A stretch of 64,000 bases of DNA, taken from the NCBI GenBank assembly GCA_963819695.1, contig CAWFXD010000003.1, positions 1-64,000 of the forward strand, in the 5' to 3' direction. The DNA is from DASZIT01 sp963819695 (GTDB lineage Bacteria > Actinomycetota > Acidimicrobiia > Acidimicrobiales > RAAP-2). The notes below the pieces were generated by a model, which worked only from the letters and a program-made list of their open reading frames with translations, did not search any database and had not been told where the DNA came from. A program made the translations under genes and the position numbers. The first letter of the stretch is position 1, and every line of letters begins with the position of its first letter. This document shows positions 49,505-59,099 of this stretch, one piece after another.

Positions 49505-50356
49505 CTACTCGATCCCGCCTTCGGGGATCCAGCGGCCGGAGTCACGCCAGGCAACCGCGGCGTGAAATCCCTCATCGGCGGCCAGCTGTTGGAACCATCT
49601 GCCCTCCGGCGAATGCCGGGTGATGCCGTCGAAGAGGGTCGCCAGCAATTGGGTGCCGTGGAGGCCCATGTTGTCGTAGGCCTGATTGATCATCAGCTTC
49701 TGCATCACCAGCTGATTGATCGGCACCCCGGCCATCCGATCGGCCAGAGCCTCCACCCGGTCGTCCAACTCATCGGCCGGCACCGACTCCAGCACCAATC
49801 CCCACGCCGCCGCCTGGCGCCCGTCGATGGTGTCGCCGGTGAGCAGCATCCGCTTGGCCCGCTCGGCACCGAGCCGGTAGACCCACATGGCGGTCGTCGG
49901 GCAACCCCACACCCGGGCGGGCATGTACCCGATACGGGCGTCGTCGGCCATCACCACCAGATCGCAGCACAGGGCGATGTCGCTGCCGCCGGCCACCGCG
50001 TGGCCCTGGACTTTGCAGATGGTGGGCTTCAACGAGCGGAAGAGGCTGGTGAACTGGTCGGTGTTGCGCTTCATGGCCCGGAAGTCCTTGATCGGATCCC
50101 ACACCATTCCCTGGGTCCCGATCCCTCCCTCGGCGAAGTCCTTGAGGTCGTAGCCGGAACAGAACGACCTCCCCTCACCGCGCACCACGATGACGTGCAC
50201 CTCGGCGTCGTCATTGGCCCGTTCGACGGCGGCGTCGATCTCGCCGGGCATGAACCGGTCGATGGCGTTGAGCCGCTCCGGACGATTGAGCGTGATGTAC
50301 GCCTTGCGTTCGGTGGTCTCATATCGCAAGGAGCGGAACGTGGCGGTATCGGTCAT
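49505..50356 (-). CDS. Enoyl-CoA hydratase/isomerase family protein
   Basis: 283 residues. Crotonase fold: AYITLNRPERLNAID, HVIVVRGEGRSFCSGYDLKDF, CKVQGHAVAGGSDIALCCDLVVMADDARIGY. The oxyanion-hole residues are in place, but the usual PE(V/I) segment reads YMPARVWGCP, without the canonical Glu, so it may catalyse isomerisation, hydrolysis or another crotonase reaction. Typical acyl-CoA catabolism gene. Confidence 0.88.
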   Translation of the reverse strand: MTDTATFRSLRYETTERKAYITLNRPERLNAIDRFMPGEIDAAVERANDDAEVHVIVVRGEGRSFCSGYDLKDFAEGGIGTQGMVWDPIKDFRAMKRNTDQFTSLFRSLKPTICKVQGHAVAGGSDIALCCDLVVMADDARIGYMPARVWGCPTTAMWVYRLGAERAKRMLLTGDTIDGRQAAAWGLVLESVPADELDDRVEALADRMAGVPINQLVMQKLMINQAYDNMGLHGTQLLATLFDGITRHSPEGRWFQQLAADEGFHAAVAWRDSGRWIPEGGIE

Positions 50357-50431
50357 GGAGACTCCCAGTCGTTCGACTTCGAGATGGGCATCGTCACCAC
50401 CGATCCGCGGCGTCCGACGACCGGTGGGTGA

Positions 50432-50802
50432 TCACTGCCGGCGTAGCTTGTCCAGATTTCTGCGGTCCCGCTTGGTCGGCCGGCCCGACCCCGGCTCCCG
50501 AAAGAGGGTCGGGACGACGGACTCCCGGGGTGGTGGCGGCGGGGTGTGGTCGATGAGGCACTCGGCGGCGACCGGGGCGCCGACCCGCTTGTCGATCAAT
50601 CTGACGACCTCGACCATCCGGGAGCGGTCGGCGGCCCGGATCTCCACCCGGTCTCCGGGACGCACCGGGGAGGAGGCCTTGGCGGTGACGCCGTTGACCC
50701 GGACCCGCCCGCCCCGACAGGCGGCGGTGGCCGCCGAGCGGGTCTTCTGGAGGCGGACCGCCCACAGCCACTGGTCGATGCGAGTGGTCTCGATGCGACC
50801 AT
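50432..50802 (-). CDS. S4-domain RNA-binding protein (Hsp15-like)
   Basis: About 122 residues. TTRIDQWLWAVRLQKTRSAATAACRGGRVRVNG is the S4 signature of HslR/Hsp15, followed by PVRPGDRVEI and a basic, Pro-rich tail ending RRNLDKLRRQ. The frame has no normal start codon; the nearby ATG at 50802 is one base out of frame, so a further indel near the start is likely. Hsp15 binds stalled 50S subunits with nascent chains and recycles them. Confidence 0.8.
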
Positions 50803-50816
50803 GCTGGCACGCGGAG

Positions 50817-51353
50817 TCAGGGACGCGGGGGCTGATCCATGACCCATCGGGTCGTCACCTGGGTGAAATTGATGGGGCTGGGCTGGGCTTCGTGGGTGAA
50901 CAGATACCGGAACCCGGCCCGCTGCAGGGCCCGGTTCGGGGCGGTGTTGAAGGCGTTCGGCTCACTGAAGAGTCGCTGCAGTTGGAGGGTCCGGAAATAG
51001 GACTCGGCCGACATTCTCACGAACTCGGCTCCGAGCCCTTTGTGTCGCCGGGTCGGCTCCAGAATGTGGAGGTGCATGAAGGCCTCCTGGCCGAAGACGA
51101 TCCGGTCGGTCGAGCTGAATCCGACCGTCTGCCCATCGAGTTCCCAAACCAGCGAGTAGGTTTCTCGCGCTTCGATCGGACGGGCGTAGTCCTCCTCGTA
51201 AGAAGACCGCCAATCCTCCGGAGTCGGCAACCGGGCCCGGTCGACGCCCAGGGTGCGCAGGTGCTCGTCCGACGAGTGGTGGAAGTAGTCGATCCGAAGA
51301 TCTACCTCGGCCAGCGGCATCTCCCGCACGGTCAGCTTCGCTTCCGACCTCAT
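50817..51353 (-). CDS. GNAT-family N-acetyltransferase
   Basis: 178 residues from MRSEAKLTVREMPL (ATG 51353); the longer open frame upstream is ignored. GNAT features: AFMHLHILEPTRRHKGLGAEFVRMS (acetyl-CoA loop, RxxGxG-like) and LFSEPNAFNTAPNRALQRAGFRYLF (the N-P-N-A-L-x-x-A-G-F end). The substrate is unknown. It resembles RimJ/RimL-type small acetyltransferases. Confidence 0.82.
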   Translation of the reverse strand: MRSEAKLTVREMPLAEVDLRIDYFHHSSDEHLRTLGVDRARLPTPEDWRSSYEEDYARPIEARETYSLVWELDGQTVGFSSTDRIVFGQEAFMHLHILEPTRRHKGLGAEFVRMSAESYFRTLQLQRLFSEPNAFNTAPNRALQRAGFRYLFTHEAQPSPINFTQVTTRWVMDQPPRP

Positions 51354-51486
51354 CGCGGTGGATGGTGCCGCCGGGCGGACGGAGCCGGGCCGGTTCGGGG
51401 ACGCCTCGGTCAAGGTTCGTACGACCGCGCGGGCACGGGTCAACGATACTGAAGGAGAACGGCGGGGGCCGGGGGTCGTCGCCGGC

Positions 51487-51831
51487 TCAGGCCCATCCCA
51501 GTTCCTTCAGCCGCCGATCGTCGATACCGAAGTGGTGGCCGATCTCGTGGATCACCGTCTTGCGCACCATGTCCACGACCTGGTGGGTGGTCGTGCAGGC
51601 GGCGCAGATCGTCGCCATGTAGATGGTGATGCGATCGGGTACCGCCGACATGTAGCTGTTGCCGCGGCTGGTCAGCGGGATCCCCTCGTACAGCCCCAGC
51701 AGCGATCCGGGCGGACTCAGCTCGTCCACCACCACTGCGACGTTGTCCATGTTGGCCCCCAGCTCCGGCGGGATCCCGTCGAGCGCGTCGGTCACCAGCT
51801 GTTCGAACTGCTCGACCGACATGGTGACCAT
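51487..51831 (-). CDS. Minimal zincin-type metallopeptidase
   Basis: 114 residues. VIHEIGHHFGIDDRRL has the HExxHxxGxxD zinc motif of the MZB/DUF-type minimal zincins found throughout actinobacteria. MSVEQFEQLVTDALDGIPPEL is the conserved start of the family and LSPPGSLLGLYEGIPLT its middle. No signal peptide. The protease target is unknown. Confidence 0.9.
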   Translation of the reverse strand: MVTMSVEQFEQLVTDALDGIPPELGANMDNVAVVVDELSPPGSLLGLYEGIPLTSRGNSYMSAVPDRITIYMATICAACTTTHQVVDMVRKTVIHEIGHHFGIDDRRLKELGWA

Positions 51832-51871
51832 GGATCAGATCATGCCAAGTTCATGGTGCGGCGGTGAGCCC

Positions 51872-52288
51872 TCACAGCATTCCGTAGGCCCGGGTGGGGG
51901 TGAGCCGAACCATGACCCGGTGGTCATCGACCATGGCCTGGCGGAAGGCGTCCCAATCCTCGTGCTCACCGTTCCCCAACCGGTAGTACTCGACGAGTTC
52001 GTCCACCGTCGCATCGTCGGGGCGGGAGGCAACCGGCGAGAGCTCCACCTCGCCCTCGATCACCACGTAGGCGAAGAAGTCCTGGCGGGAAATATGGAGT
52101 GCTGCCCATGGCTCCCGGGCCAGATTCCGGTACTTGGCCCGGTCGGTGGTGATCGAAACCCGTAGGAGCCCGTCGCCGAAGACCACGTACAGCACGTTCG
52201 AGAGCTGCGGACGACCGTTCGACCGGATGGTGGTCAGGACCGCCTGGCGATGATCGCGGGCGAAGCTGAGGGCGTTGTCGAGTTCCAT
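51872..52288 (-). CDS. PPOX-class F420-dependent oxidoreductase
   Basis: 138 residues from MELDNALSFARDH. Split-barrel flavin/F420 fold: AVLTTIRSNGRPQLSNVLYVVFGDGLLRVSIT, AKYRNLAREPWAALHIS, YVVIEGEVELS and ALFR-type end VRLTPTRAYGML. The TTIRSNGRPQ opening and the YVVIEGEVEL strand are the family hallmark of actinobacterial F420-linked PPOX enzymes. The substrate is unknown. Confidence 0.88.
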   Translation of the reverse strand: MELDNALSFARDHRQAVLTTIRSNGRPQLSNVLYVVFGDGLLRVSITTDRAKYRNLAREPWAALHISRQDFFAYVVIEGEVELSPVASRPDDATVDELVEYYRLGNGEHEDWDAFRQAMVDDHRVMVRLTPTRAYGML

Positions 52289-52521
52289 AGTTGGGGTCAA
52301 CCGAGTCCAATCATGGCCTATTCCGAGCCCGGCTGGCCGATCCCGGTCAAGGCCCGAGGTCCACGCGCAACTCGAGCGCCGCGACCCCGGCGCCTTCACC
52401 GGGTCGCTCCCCATCCCGGACCGACAGCACGCCCGGGTTCACCGGCGGCGACCCTGACACCGGCATGATCGTCGCACGACGTGAGCTGGGCGCAACCTCC
52501 GACGGGTGGTTGACTGGCGCG

Positions 52522-53289
52522 ATGGCAGACTACGAATACCTCCGGGTCGAGCGAGACCAACAGCTCGATGGGCTCCTCACCATCACGTTGGACCGGCCAG
52601 AGAAGCTCAATGCCCTCAACATTGCCCTGCACGACGAACTCCAGGGGTTGCTGGTCGACCTGGAGACGGATCACTCGGCCCGGGTGGTGATCCTCACTGG
52701 CGCCGGCCGGGCGTTCTCCGCCGGCGCCGAGCTCCGCGATCGACGAGCCGAACCGCCGGTCAACGACATCGACCGACGGGCCCGGGTCCACCTCGGGGGC
52801 CGGACCTGCGAACTGCTCGACCGGCTTCCCCAGGTCATCATCGGGGTCGCCAACGGGCTGGCCATCGGCGGTGGCGTGGTACTGCTCAGTTGCTGCGACC
52901 TCCGTCTGGCCGCCGAGTCGGCCTGGTTCTCGATCCCCGAGGTGGAGCTCGACCTTCCTTTGAGCTGGCAGGCACTGCCCCGTCTCATGCGGGAACTGGG
53001 CCCGGCCCGGACCAAGGAGTTGGCCATGGCCTGCGAGCGCTTCACCGCTCAGCAGGCCGAGGCGTGGGGCTTCCTCAACCACGTCCATCCCGATGAAGAG
53101 CTTCCGGCCGCCGCGCGGGCGATGGCGGAACGACTCCTGTCCATGGACCCTCTCACCCTGGCCATGACCAAGACCGCCTGCGCGGCGTTGGCGAACCTGA
53201 TGGTTCCCAAAGAGGTCACCTGGAGTGACGCCGAGTTGATGCTCCTGGCCAACCGCCAGGCCGGCCTCCGACGCCGTCGGGACGGCTAG
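52522..53289 (+). CDS. Enoyl-CoA hydratase/isomerase family protein
   Basis: 255 residues from MADYEYLRVERDQQ; the 77-residue in-frame extension upstream is rejected. LLTITLDRPEKLNALNIAL, RVVILTGAGRAFSAGAELRD (oxyanion), GVANGLAIGGGVVLLSCCDLRLAAESAWFSIPEVELDLPLSW: the PEVE segment with a Glu fits a hydratase. Ends in a basic RRRRDG. Probably acts in acyl-CoA breakdown along with the nearby synthetase and SDR. Confidence 0.9.
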   Translation: MADYEYLRVERDQQLDGLLTITLDRPEKLNALNIALHDELQGLLVDLETDHSARVVILTGAGRAFSAGAELRDRRAEPPVNDIDRRARVHLGGRTCELLDRLPQVIIGVANGLAIGGGVVLLSCCDLRLAAESAWFSIPEVELDLPLSWQALPRLMRELGPARTKELAMACERFTAQQAEAWGFLNHVHPDEELPAAARAMAERLLSMDPLTLAMTKTACAALANLMVPKEVTWSDAELMLLANRQAGLRRRRDG

Positions 53290-53343
53290 CTCGCCTCGGT
53301 CCGGCTACTCACCGGGTGACGGTTCGGTACTGAGCCGACGCCG

Positions 53344-53760
53344 TCACTCCGGAGCCGGAGACGCCCGGTCCGCCCCGATCTTCACGCATCGGGCCACCAG
53401 CGCCAACAGGGTTTCCTTGCTCAGGGGCTTGGAAAGATAGGCGTCCATGCCGGAGTCGAGGCACCGACGACGGTCTTCCTCCCGGGCTCCGGCGGTCACA
53501 CCGATGATGGGGGTGAACCGGTTGGAATCCTTCATGGCCCGGATGGCCGCGGTCGCCTCGTAACCATCCATCTCCGGCATCTGGCAGTCCATCAGTACGG
53601 CTTCGTAGGAGCCGGTGGCAACCGCCTTCACGGCTTCCGCTCCGTTGAGCACCGTGTCCACCGTGTAGCCGCCCCTGGTGAGCATGGCGACGACGACCTT
53701 CTGATTGATCAGGTTGTCTTCGGCTACCAGCAACCGGCCAGATTCTTTGCGATCTGTCAA
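53344..53760 (-). CDS. Stand-alone response-regulator receiver
   Basis: 138 residues, TTG start (MTDRKESGRLLVAED). Acidic pocket E14-D15, phosphoacceptor D58 in LMDCQMPEMDGYEA, T89 and K111 in LSKPL: a full CheY-like receiver with no output domain. The DCQMPEMDGYEAT motif is typical of receivers in hybrid histidine kinases. No kinase gene is close by; it may be a relay or a lone regulator. Confidence 0.92.
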   Translation of the reverse strand: MTDRKESGRLLVAEDNLINQKVVVAMLTRGGYTVDTVLNGAEAVKAVATGSYEAVLMDCQMPEMDGYEATAAIRAMKDSNRFTPIIGVTAGAREEDRRRCLDSGMDAYLSKPLSKETLLALVARCVKIGADRASPAPE

Positions 53761-54063
53761 GGTCAGTTCTACCTCCCCAACTGCGGAGCCGGCGTTCCGC
53801 GACCTGAGTGGGCTCGCCTCCCGCGATTCGATTCCTTCTCCGCATCATTGGCCAACCGGCCCCGCAAGGTGCGTGAGACGTCCGGTCCTCGGGCTTCAGT
53901 CATCGGCCCAAGGGACAACGAAGGTTACCGGTATCTTGGCACCGGTTTCAGCAGCTCCCGAAAGGGGCGGGCGAGCCCCGCCCGGTCCATTCTCGAACTC
54001 AGTGCCGCCTGTCCGGCGGGTTGCCGCCACGGGTACCGCCCTCGGACATGCCAAGGTGATGGC
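53761..54063. other. Intergenic stretch between divergent genes
   Basis: About 300 bases between the receiver and the TAP-like hydrolase. Open in several frames but without recognised protein text or ribosome site. Confidence 0.45.
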
Positions 54064-55644
54064 GTGCGTGGATGTGGGGGATTCCGCCGGGTCAGAGCAG
54101 CGGGTGGCCGCGGCCGGGCGCCCGCTCGGCTGCTCGTCGTCGCCGCGGCCGGGGTGTGGTTCCTCGGAGGGTGCACCGCGGTTGCGAAGCACGGGTCGGC
54201 GCCCTCGTCCTCAGCGACCACCGCGTCCCCGGCCACCACCGGAACGACGACGGCGAGAACGACCGAGCCGCCGTTGCCGGTGACGCCGGTGGAGTGGAGC
54301 GGATGCGGTTCGGATCTCCAGTGTGGTTCGGTCACCGTCCCTCTCGACTACTCGCATCCCCAAGGCACCACCATCCAGATCGCCGTCGAGCGTCATCCGG
54401 CGGAAGTGCCGTCGCAGAGGATCGGATCGCTGGTGATCAACCCCGGTGGGCCCGGCGGTTCGGGCATCAACGACCTCCCGAACGAACTGGGCGTCCTCAC
54501 GTCCGGGCTGCTCGATGATTTCGACATCGTCTCCTTCGATCCTCGAGGCGTGCAGCGAAGCGCACCCGTCGTCTGCGGGAGCAACGGCGGTCCCGCCGAC
54601 ACCACCAGTGCGCTCCCCGACCCGGCACCGGCCACCGCCGATGCCCAGCAGGCATTGCTGTCGAACGCCGAGGACTATGCCGCGCAGTGTGATCAGGACA
54701 GCGGCAACTTCCTGCCGTACGTCGGGACGGTGGACACCGCCCGCGACCTCGACCGCATCCGGGCCGCGCTGGGCGACACCCAGCTCACCTTCATCGGACA
54801 CTCCTACGGCACCCTCCTCGGCGCCACCTACGCCCAGATGTTCCCGACCCACGTGCGGGCGATGGTGCTCGATGCGGCCATCGACCCGGGGATGAGCACG
54901 TTCCAGTACACCCTCGACCAGGCCAAGAGTCTCGAGTCAGTGCTCGACGACTTCCTCGCCTGGTGCCGGACCTCGTCTTCGTGCGGGTGGCGGTTCACCG
55001 GAGGCCCGACTTCGGCGTTGCTCTCCCTCCTCGCCCAAAGCCGGCAACAGCCGATCCCCGGCGGCAACGGGCGGAGCGCCGGACCCGGCGAGATCTACGA
55101 TGCCCTGCTCAGCGGCCTCTATTCCCAGAGCTCATGGCCGGGTCTGGCCGACGCCCTGGGAGCGGCCGCGGCCGGCAACTCGGGTGCCGTCCTCTCGATG
55201 TCCGATGGCTACCGCCAGAACGGTTCGACCAATGGCAGCGATGCGGCGGAGGCGATCTTCTGCCTCGACCACCCGGTCTCCCGCGACACCTCGAGCTATG
55301 CCGCATTCGCGGCCTCGGTCGGCTCGTCGGCACCGGTGTTCGGACCGTTGCTCGCCTGGGGAGTCCTCGGCTGTGCCGTCTGGCCCGCAGCCCCGACCCG
55401 CACGCCGGCGCCGGCCGTGGCGCCGGGCTCGGCGCCGATTCTGGTGACGGGAGCCACCAAGGACCCGGTCACGCCGTATCAATGGGCGGTCAACCTGGCC
55501 CACGAGCTCCAGCACGGCTTCCTGCTGACCTGGCAGGGCGAGGACCACGTCTCGTACTACTACAGCAACTGCGTAAGGGACATCGACCAGGCCTACTTGA
55601 TCGCCGGGACCCTGCCGGCGGTGGGGACGGTGTGCAGCGACTGA
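54064..55644 (+). CDS. TAP-like exported alpha/beta hydrolase lipoprotein
   Basis: 526 residues from GTG 54064; the upstream in-frame part looks non-coding. Signal with LLVVAAAGVWFLGGC lipobox. Family marks: VEWSGCGSDLQCGSVTVPLDYSHPQG, oxyanion INPGGPGGSG, DIVSFDPRGVQRS, nucleophile IGHSYGTLLGATYAQMFP and a C-terminal LVTGATKDPVTPYQWA with Asp; the His is in QGEDHVSYY. This is the tripeptidyl-aminopeptidase-like/SlpD-CaeA group, which removes N-terminal peptides or hydrolyses lipids outside the cell. Confidence 0.92.
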   Translation: MRGCGGFRRVRAAGGRGRAPARLLVVAAAGVWFLGGCTAVAKHGSAPSSSATTASPATTGTTTARTTEPPLPVTPVEWSGCGSDLQCGSVTVPLDYSHPQGTTIQIAVERHPAEVPSQRIGSLVINPGGPGGSGINDLPNELGVLTSGLLDDFDIVSFDPRGVQRSAPVVCGSNGGPADTTSALPDPAPATADAQQALLSNAEDYAAQCDQDSGNFLPYVGTVDTARDLDRIRAALGDTQLTFIGHSYGTLLGATYAQMFPTHVRAMVLDAAIDPGMSTFQYTLDQAKSLESVLDDFLAWCRTSSSCGWRFTGGPTSALLSLLAQSRQQPIPGGNGRSAGPGEIYDALLSGLYSQSSWPGLADALGAAAAGNSGAVLSMSDGYRQNGSTNGSDAAEAIFCLDHPVSRDTSSYAAFAASVGSSAPVFGPLLAWGVLGCAVWPAAPTRTPAPAVAPGSAPILVTGATKDPVTPYQWAVNLAHELQHGFLLTWQGEDHVSYYYSNCVRDIDQAYLIAGTLPAVGTVCSD

Positions 55645-55813
55645 GCGAATGCTGGTCGCGGCGGACTTCTCGGCGACGAGATGGGTCGCCGGGGGTTGCT
55701 CGCGACAGCAACCGTGCCTCTCGCTTCGGCTTTTGTGATCTGTTGCATCTGACTAACAGATCGCATCGCCCATGCTGATGTCTTTTGCAGATACGGATAC
55801 TAAGCTAGTGGGT

Positions 55814-56239
55814 ATGGCCACAGCTCCCGTCGTACGCATCGCCGACCTCGAATTGTTCGCCGACTGCACCAAGTCGGAGTTGCGTCAGATCAGTTCTCTC
55901 ATGACGTACCTTCAGCTTCACAGGGATCAAGTCCTGATGCGGGAGGGTGGCCGGGCGAACGAATTCGTCGTTATCGGCAGCGGAACCGCCAAAGTGTCGC
56001 GGCAGACGAAACAGGGGGTTGTCACGGTGGCGGAAGTCGGAACCGGCGACTTCCTGGGCGAAATGGGGCTCCTGGCCGGTACGGGCAGGACGGCCACGGT
56101 GACGGCGACGACGGACCTCACCGTCCTGGTCAGCTCGGCGAGCGAATTCCGGACCATCTTGCACATCGCCCCATCGGTGGCGGACAAGGTCGTCCATGTC
56201 TCAACGCTCCGAGCCGCCAGCCTGGACATCGCTGCTTAG
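55814..56239 (+). CDS. Cyclic-nucleotide-binding domain protein
   Basis: 141 residues from MATAPVVRIADLELF; a 14-residue longer start (55772) exists. The cNMP barrel has LHRDQVLMREGGRANEFVVIGSGTAKVSR and the phosphate cassette GDFLGEMGLLAGTGRTATVTATT with the conserved Glu and Arg. No DNA-binding domain follows, so it is a single-domain sensor. Followed by a Usp gene with its own promoter gap of 172 bases. Confidence 0.9.
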   Translation: MATAPVVRIADLELFADCTKSELRQISSLMTYLQLHRDQVLMREGGRANEFVVIGSGTAKVSRQTKQGVVTVAEVGTGDFLGEMGLLAGTGRTATVTATTDLTVLVSSASEFRTILHIAPSVADKVVHVSTLRAASLDIAA

Positions 56240-56411
56240 CCTCGCAGCTTGGGGCACAGATCGGATGCGATTGTCCAATGTCCGAGAGACAGACGGGCGC
56301 TAGCATGGTTACCAACGAACGGCGCAAACCTGCGGCCGTGCACACTCTTGTGCGAGCCCTTCGGTATCGGGTGACGGTCGAGGTGTCAGTCGAGAGTTGG
56401 AGAACCGGACC

Positions 56412-56879
56412 ATGAGCGGACAATCGGACAGCGGAGTCCCCACCAGAATCGTCGTCGGGACCGATGGCTCGGTCACGGCCGAGCGCGCGGTCTACAAGGC
56501 AACCGCACTGGCCAAAGCGGTCGGAGCCGAGTTGATCATCGTCTCCGCCTTCAACGACCGAGGCCCGACCGGTGTCGCGAGGGCTGGAATCTCCATCGAT
56601 GCGGGGTGGGTCGCCGCTGCCCACAGTGCAGCCGAATCAGTTGCAAGCCAGGCGGCAGAGAATGCCAGCGCTCAGGGTGTAACCGCCGTTTCTCACCAGG
56701 CCGTTGCCGGAGAACCTTCCGAGGTGCTCATCCGGGTCACCGAGGAGCAGCAGGCCGACTTGCTCGTTGTCGGATCCAAGGGCATGCAGTCGACCGCCCG
56801 CTTCCTGCTTGGGCCGATCGCCAACAAGGTGTCGCGCAAAGTCGACTGCGATCTTCTCATCGTCGAGACAAGCGAATAA
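56412..56879 (+). CDS. Universal stress protein (UspA family)
   Basis: 155 residues. RIVVGTDGSVTAERAV at the start, AGAELIIVSAF-like strand, and LLVVGSKGMQSTARFLLGPIANKVSRKVDCDLLIV with the G-2x-G-9x-G nucleotide motif, the final G being followed by Pro instead of Ser/Thr. It probably binds ATP. A TTG start five codons earlier is possible. Close to the cNMP protein, with which it may share stress control. Confidence 0.92.
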   Translation: MSGQSDSGVPTRIVVGTDGSVTAERAVYKATALAKAVGAELIIVSAFNDRGPTGVARAGISIDAGWVAAAHSAAESVASQAAENASAQGVTAVSHQAVAGEPSEVLIRVTEEQQADLLVVGSKGMQSTARFLLGPIANKVSRKVDCDLLIVETSE

Positions 56880-56880
56880 C

Positions 56881-56900
56881 CCAGCCGCTGCCCGGGCTGG
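56881..56900 (+). terminator. Hairpin after the Usp gene
   Basis: CCAGCC pairs with GGCTGG around a GC-rich loop, followed by TCGTTTT. It starts one base after the Usp stop codon. Confidence 0.45.
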
Positions 56901-57248
56901 TCGTTTTCGGCCGGACCGAAAGGGCTAAGCGGGGCTGACCTGGGTGAGTCCTCCGGCCACGGGCCGCTAACCCGAGAGGCGTTATCGGCGCATGAGGTCG
57001 AGCACGCCCAAAGGCCACCCGGCCCGACTGCCGCGAGTACGGAGTCGCTCCAGAGCGACGCTCGACGCCTTTGTCGCTCACCGGTACGAGTCCACGTTGA
57101 GGCTTTCGGCCCTACTCGGCCGGCTACTGCAGCAGTAGCCTGCTGGTGGATTTGTCGTGCGAATCCACTGCTCTGGAGGCCGATCGCAACGGAGTGGCGA
57201 ACGAGGGCGGCAGGTCGTCACGAAGCAGCACAGGGGAGGACGACGACC
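56901..57248. other. Intergenic stretch, no gene recognised
   Basis: About 350 bases between the Usp terminator and the MFS gene. No protein or RNA gene seen. The promoter of the MFS gene is expected here; GGGAGGACGACG serves as its ribosome site. Confidence 0.45.
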
Positions 57249-59099
57249 ATGACGGTGATCGCAGCCGAGACACCATCGCACTCGAGTGGCCTTAGGAACG
57301 CCTTGGGCAGGCGGCAGCTCGATCGCTACCCGAACACCGTGCCCCGCCTCGGGTACCTGGGGATCGTGACGCTCACCACGATCATGCTCTACTACCTCTA
57401 CTACGAGGAGGGGGCCCTCACGCCGCTGATGCTCCCCTACTACCACATGTCGTTCCAGTACTTCCTCTACCTGTTGGTGGTGTCGAACGCGATCGGTGCA
57501 TTCTCCGCTCTGATCGGAGGGCTCTCGGACCGCATCGGCCGCGCCAACATGACGATCTACGGCACGCTGGTCGTCGGGCTGGTCCAGCTGGGCATACCGG
57601 ACATCCACTCGAAGTTCGGCTTTGCCCTCGCGTATTGCGTGATCGGGTTCGTGGAGGGGGTCATCCTGGTGTCCACTCCCGCGTTGATGCGCGACTTCTC
57701 TCCACAGATGGGACGGGGTGCCGCCATGGGATTCTGGGCCCTCGGGCCCACCATGGGCGCCCTGGCTGCCAGCCTGGTCGCCACCCACACCCTCACCCAC
57801 CTCCACCCCTGGCAAGATCAATTCACCATCTCTGGCCTGGCCTGCTTGGGCGTGGTGGTGATCTCCTTCTTCACCCTGCGCGAGCTGTCCCCCCGGCTTC
57901 GGGACCAGCTCATGGTCTCGGAACGGGACCGGGCGCTGGTCGAAGCCAAGGCCCGGGGGCTGTCGGACGAGGACGTGATCGTCGCCTCCTCCCACCCGTT
58001 CCGATCGATGCTTCGGCTTGACCTGATCACGTCCTCGTTGGCCATCTCGCTGCTGTTGCTCTTCTACTTCGCGTCGGTGAGCGTGCTCACCCTCTACTGG
58101 GTTGTGGTCTTCGGGCGCTCCACCGCCGACGCCAACGGCATCAATGTCTGGTATGCCGCCTGCCTGTCCGGCACCCTCATCCTCTTCGGCGTCCTGTCTG
58201 ACCGACTGCGCGTGCGAAAGCCCTTCATGTTCGTCGGTGCGGTGGCCTGCATCGTGATGACGGTGTTCCTGATACTGCAGGTCGATCATCCCCATAGCGG
58301 CTACTACTCGAACGTTCTCATCGTGGTCCTGCTCGCCGTAGCCATCGGATGCGCCTACGCGCCATGGATGGCCGGCTATACCGAGCAGATCGAGCGGCAC
58401 AATCCCACGCTCACCGCGACCGGGTTGGCCGTGTGGGGCTGGATCCTTCGCATCGTGGTGGCTCTCTCCTTCCTCGTCCTCCCGTGGGTGATCACCACCT
58501 CCACGACGCTGGTCGACAATCAGGGAGCGGCCGGCACGCTGCAGGCCATCCAGGCCGCCGTGCCCTATGCCCCCTCCACCACGGCGTGCGCAACTCAGAG
58601 TGCCCCGGCGAGCGTCATCGCGGGGCTGCAGACGACGGGCGAACCGGGTCCCCAGACGCTGGCCAAGGTGATCATCGCCTGCGACCAGTCCCACAATCTG
58701 TCGGCCGCGGTGGCCGCGGCCGGTGGGCTTTCCAACCCCCAGGTCCAGGGGCTCCTGGCCTACAACCCGCTGGCCATTGCCATCGAAAACGGGCAGGCGG
58801 TGAGCGACAACGAGATCGCGGCCAAGGTGGGCGCTCATTCGCAAAATCTCGCCAGCCTGCTCAGAGCCGAGAAAGCGCTGGTTCCCGCGCAGAAGGCGTC
58901 GCCCGCCCAATGGAAACGCTGGTGGTGGGTCTGTCTCGGGGGCCAGGTCCTGTTCGGGCTACTGGTGTTCACCATGAAGGGCCGGTGGAGCCCGAGGTCC
59001 GCCAAGCGAGATTTTGAGGACCACGAGCGCCTGGTCGCAAAGGAGTTGTCGAAGATCCACCAGGAGTTGGCGGTCAACGAGAAGGTGGGTGCCCCGTAG
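57249..59099 (+). CDS. MFS transporter with a large exported loop
   Basis: 616 residues, frame intact. MFS marks: FSALIGGLSDRIGRANMTIYG (loop 2-3 motif) and GTLILFGVLSDRLRVRKPFMFVG (loop 8-9), MGFWALGPTMGALAASLV. Between the penultimate and last helices lies a loop of about 140 residues (roughly 416-557), rich in Ala/Gln/Asn and predicted outside. The C-terminal helical tail (DFEDHERLVAKELSKIHQELAVNEK) is charged and may be a coiled coil. The substrate is unknown. Confidence 0.88.
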   Translation: MTVIAAETPSHSSGLRNALGRRQLDRYPNTVPRLGYLGIVTLTTIMLYYLYYEEGALTPLMLPYYHMSFQYFLYLLVVSNAIGAFSALIGGLSDRIGRANMTIYGTLVVGLVQLGIPDIHSKFGFALAYCVIGFVEGVILVSTPALMRDFSPQMGRGAAMGFWALGPTMGALAASLVATHTLTHLHPWQDQFTISGLACLGVVVISFFTLRELSPRLRDQLMVSERDRALVEAKARGLSDEDVIVASSHPFRSMLRLDLITSSLAISLLLLFYFASVSVLTLYWVVVFGRSTADANGINVWYAACLSGTLILFGVLSDRLRVRKPFMFVGAVACIVMTVFLILQVDHPHSGYYSNVLIVVLLAVAIGCAYAPWMAGYTEQIERHNPTLTATGLAVWGWILRIVVALSFLVLPWVITTSTTLVDNQGAAGTLQAIQAAVPYAPSTTACATQSAPASVIAGLQTTGEPGPQTLAKVIIACDQSHNLSAAVAAAGGLSNPQVQGLLAYNPLAIAIENGQAVSDNEIAAKVGAHSQNLASLLRAEKALVPAQKASPAQWKRWWWVCLGGQVLFGLLVFTMKGRWSPRSAKRDFEDHERLVAKELSKIHQELAVNEKVGAP

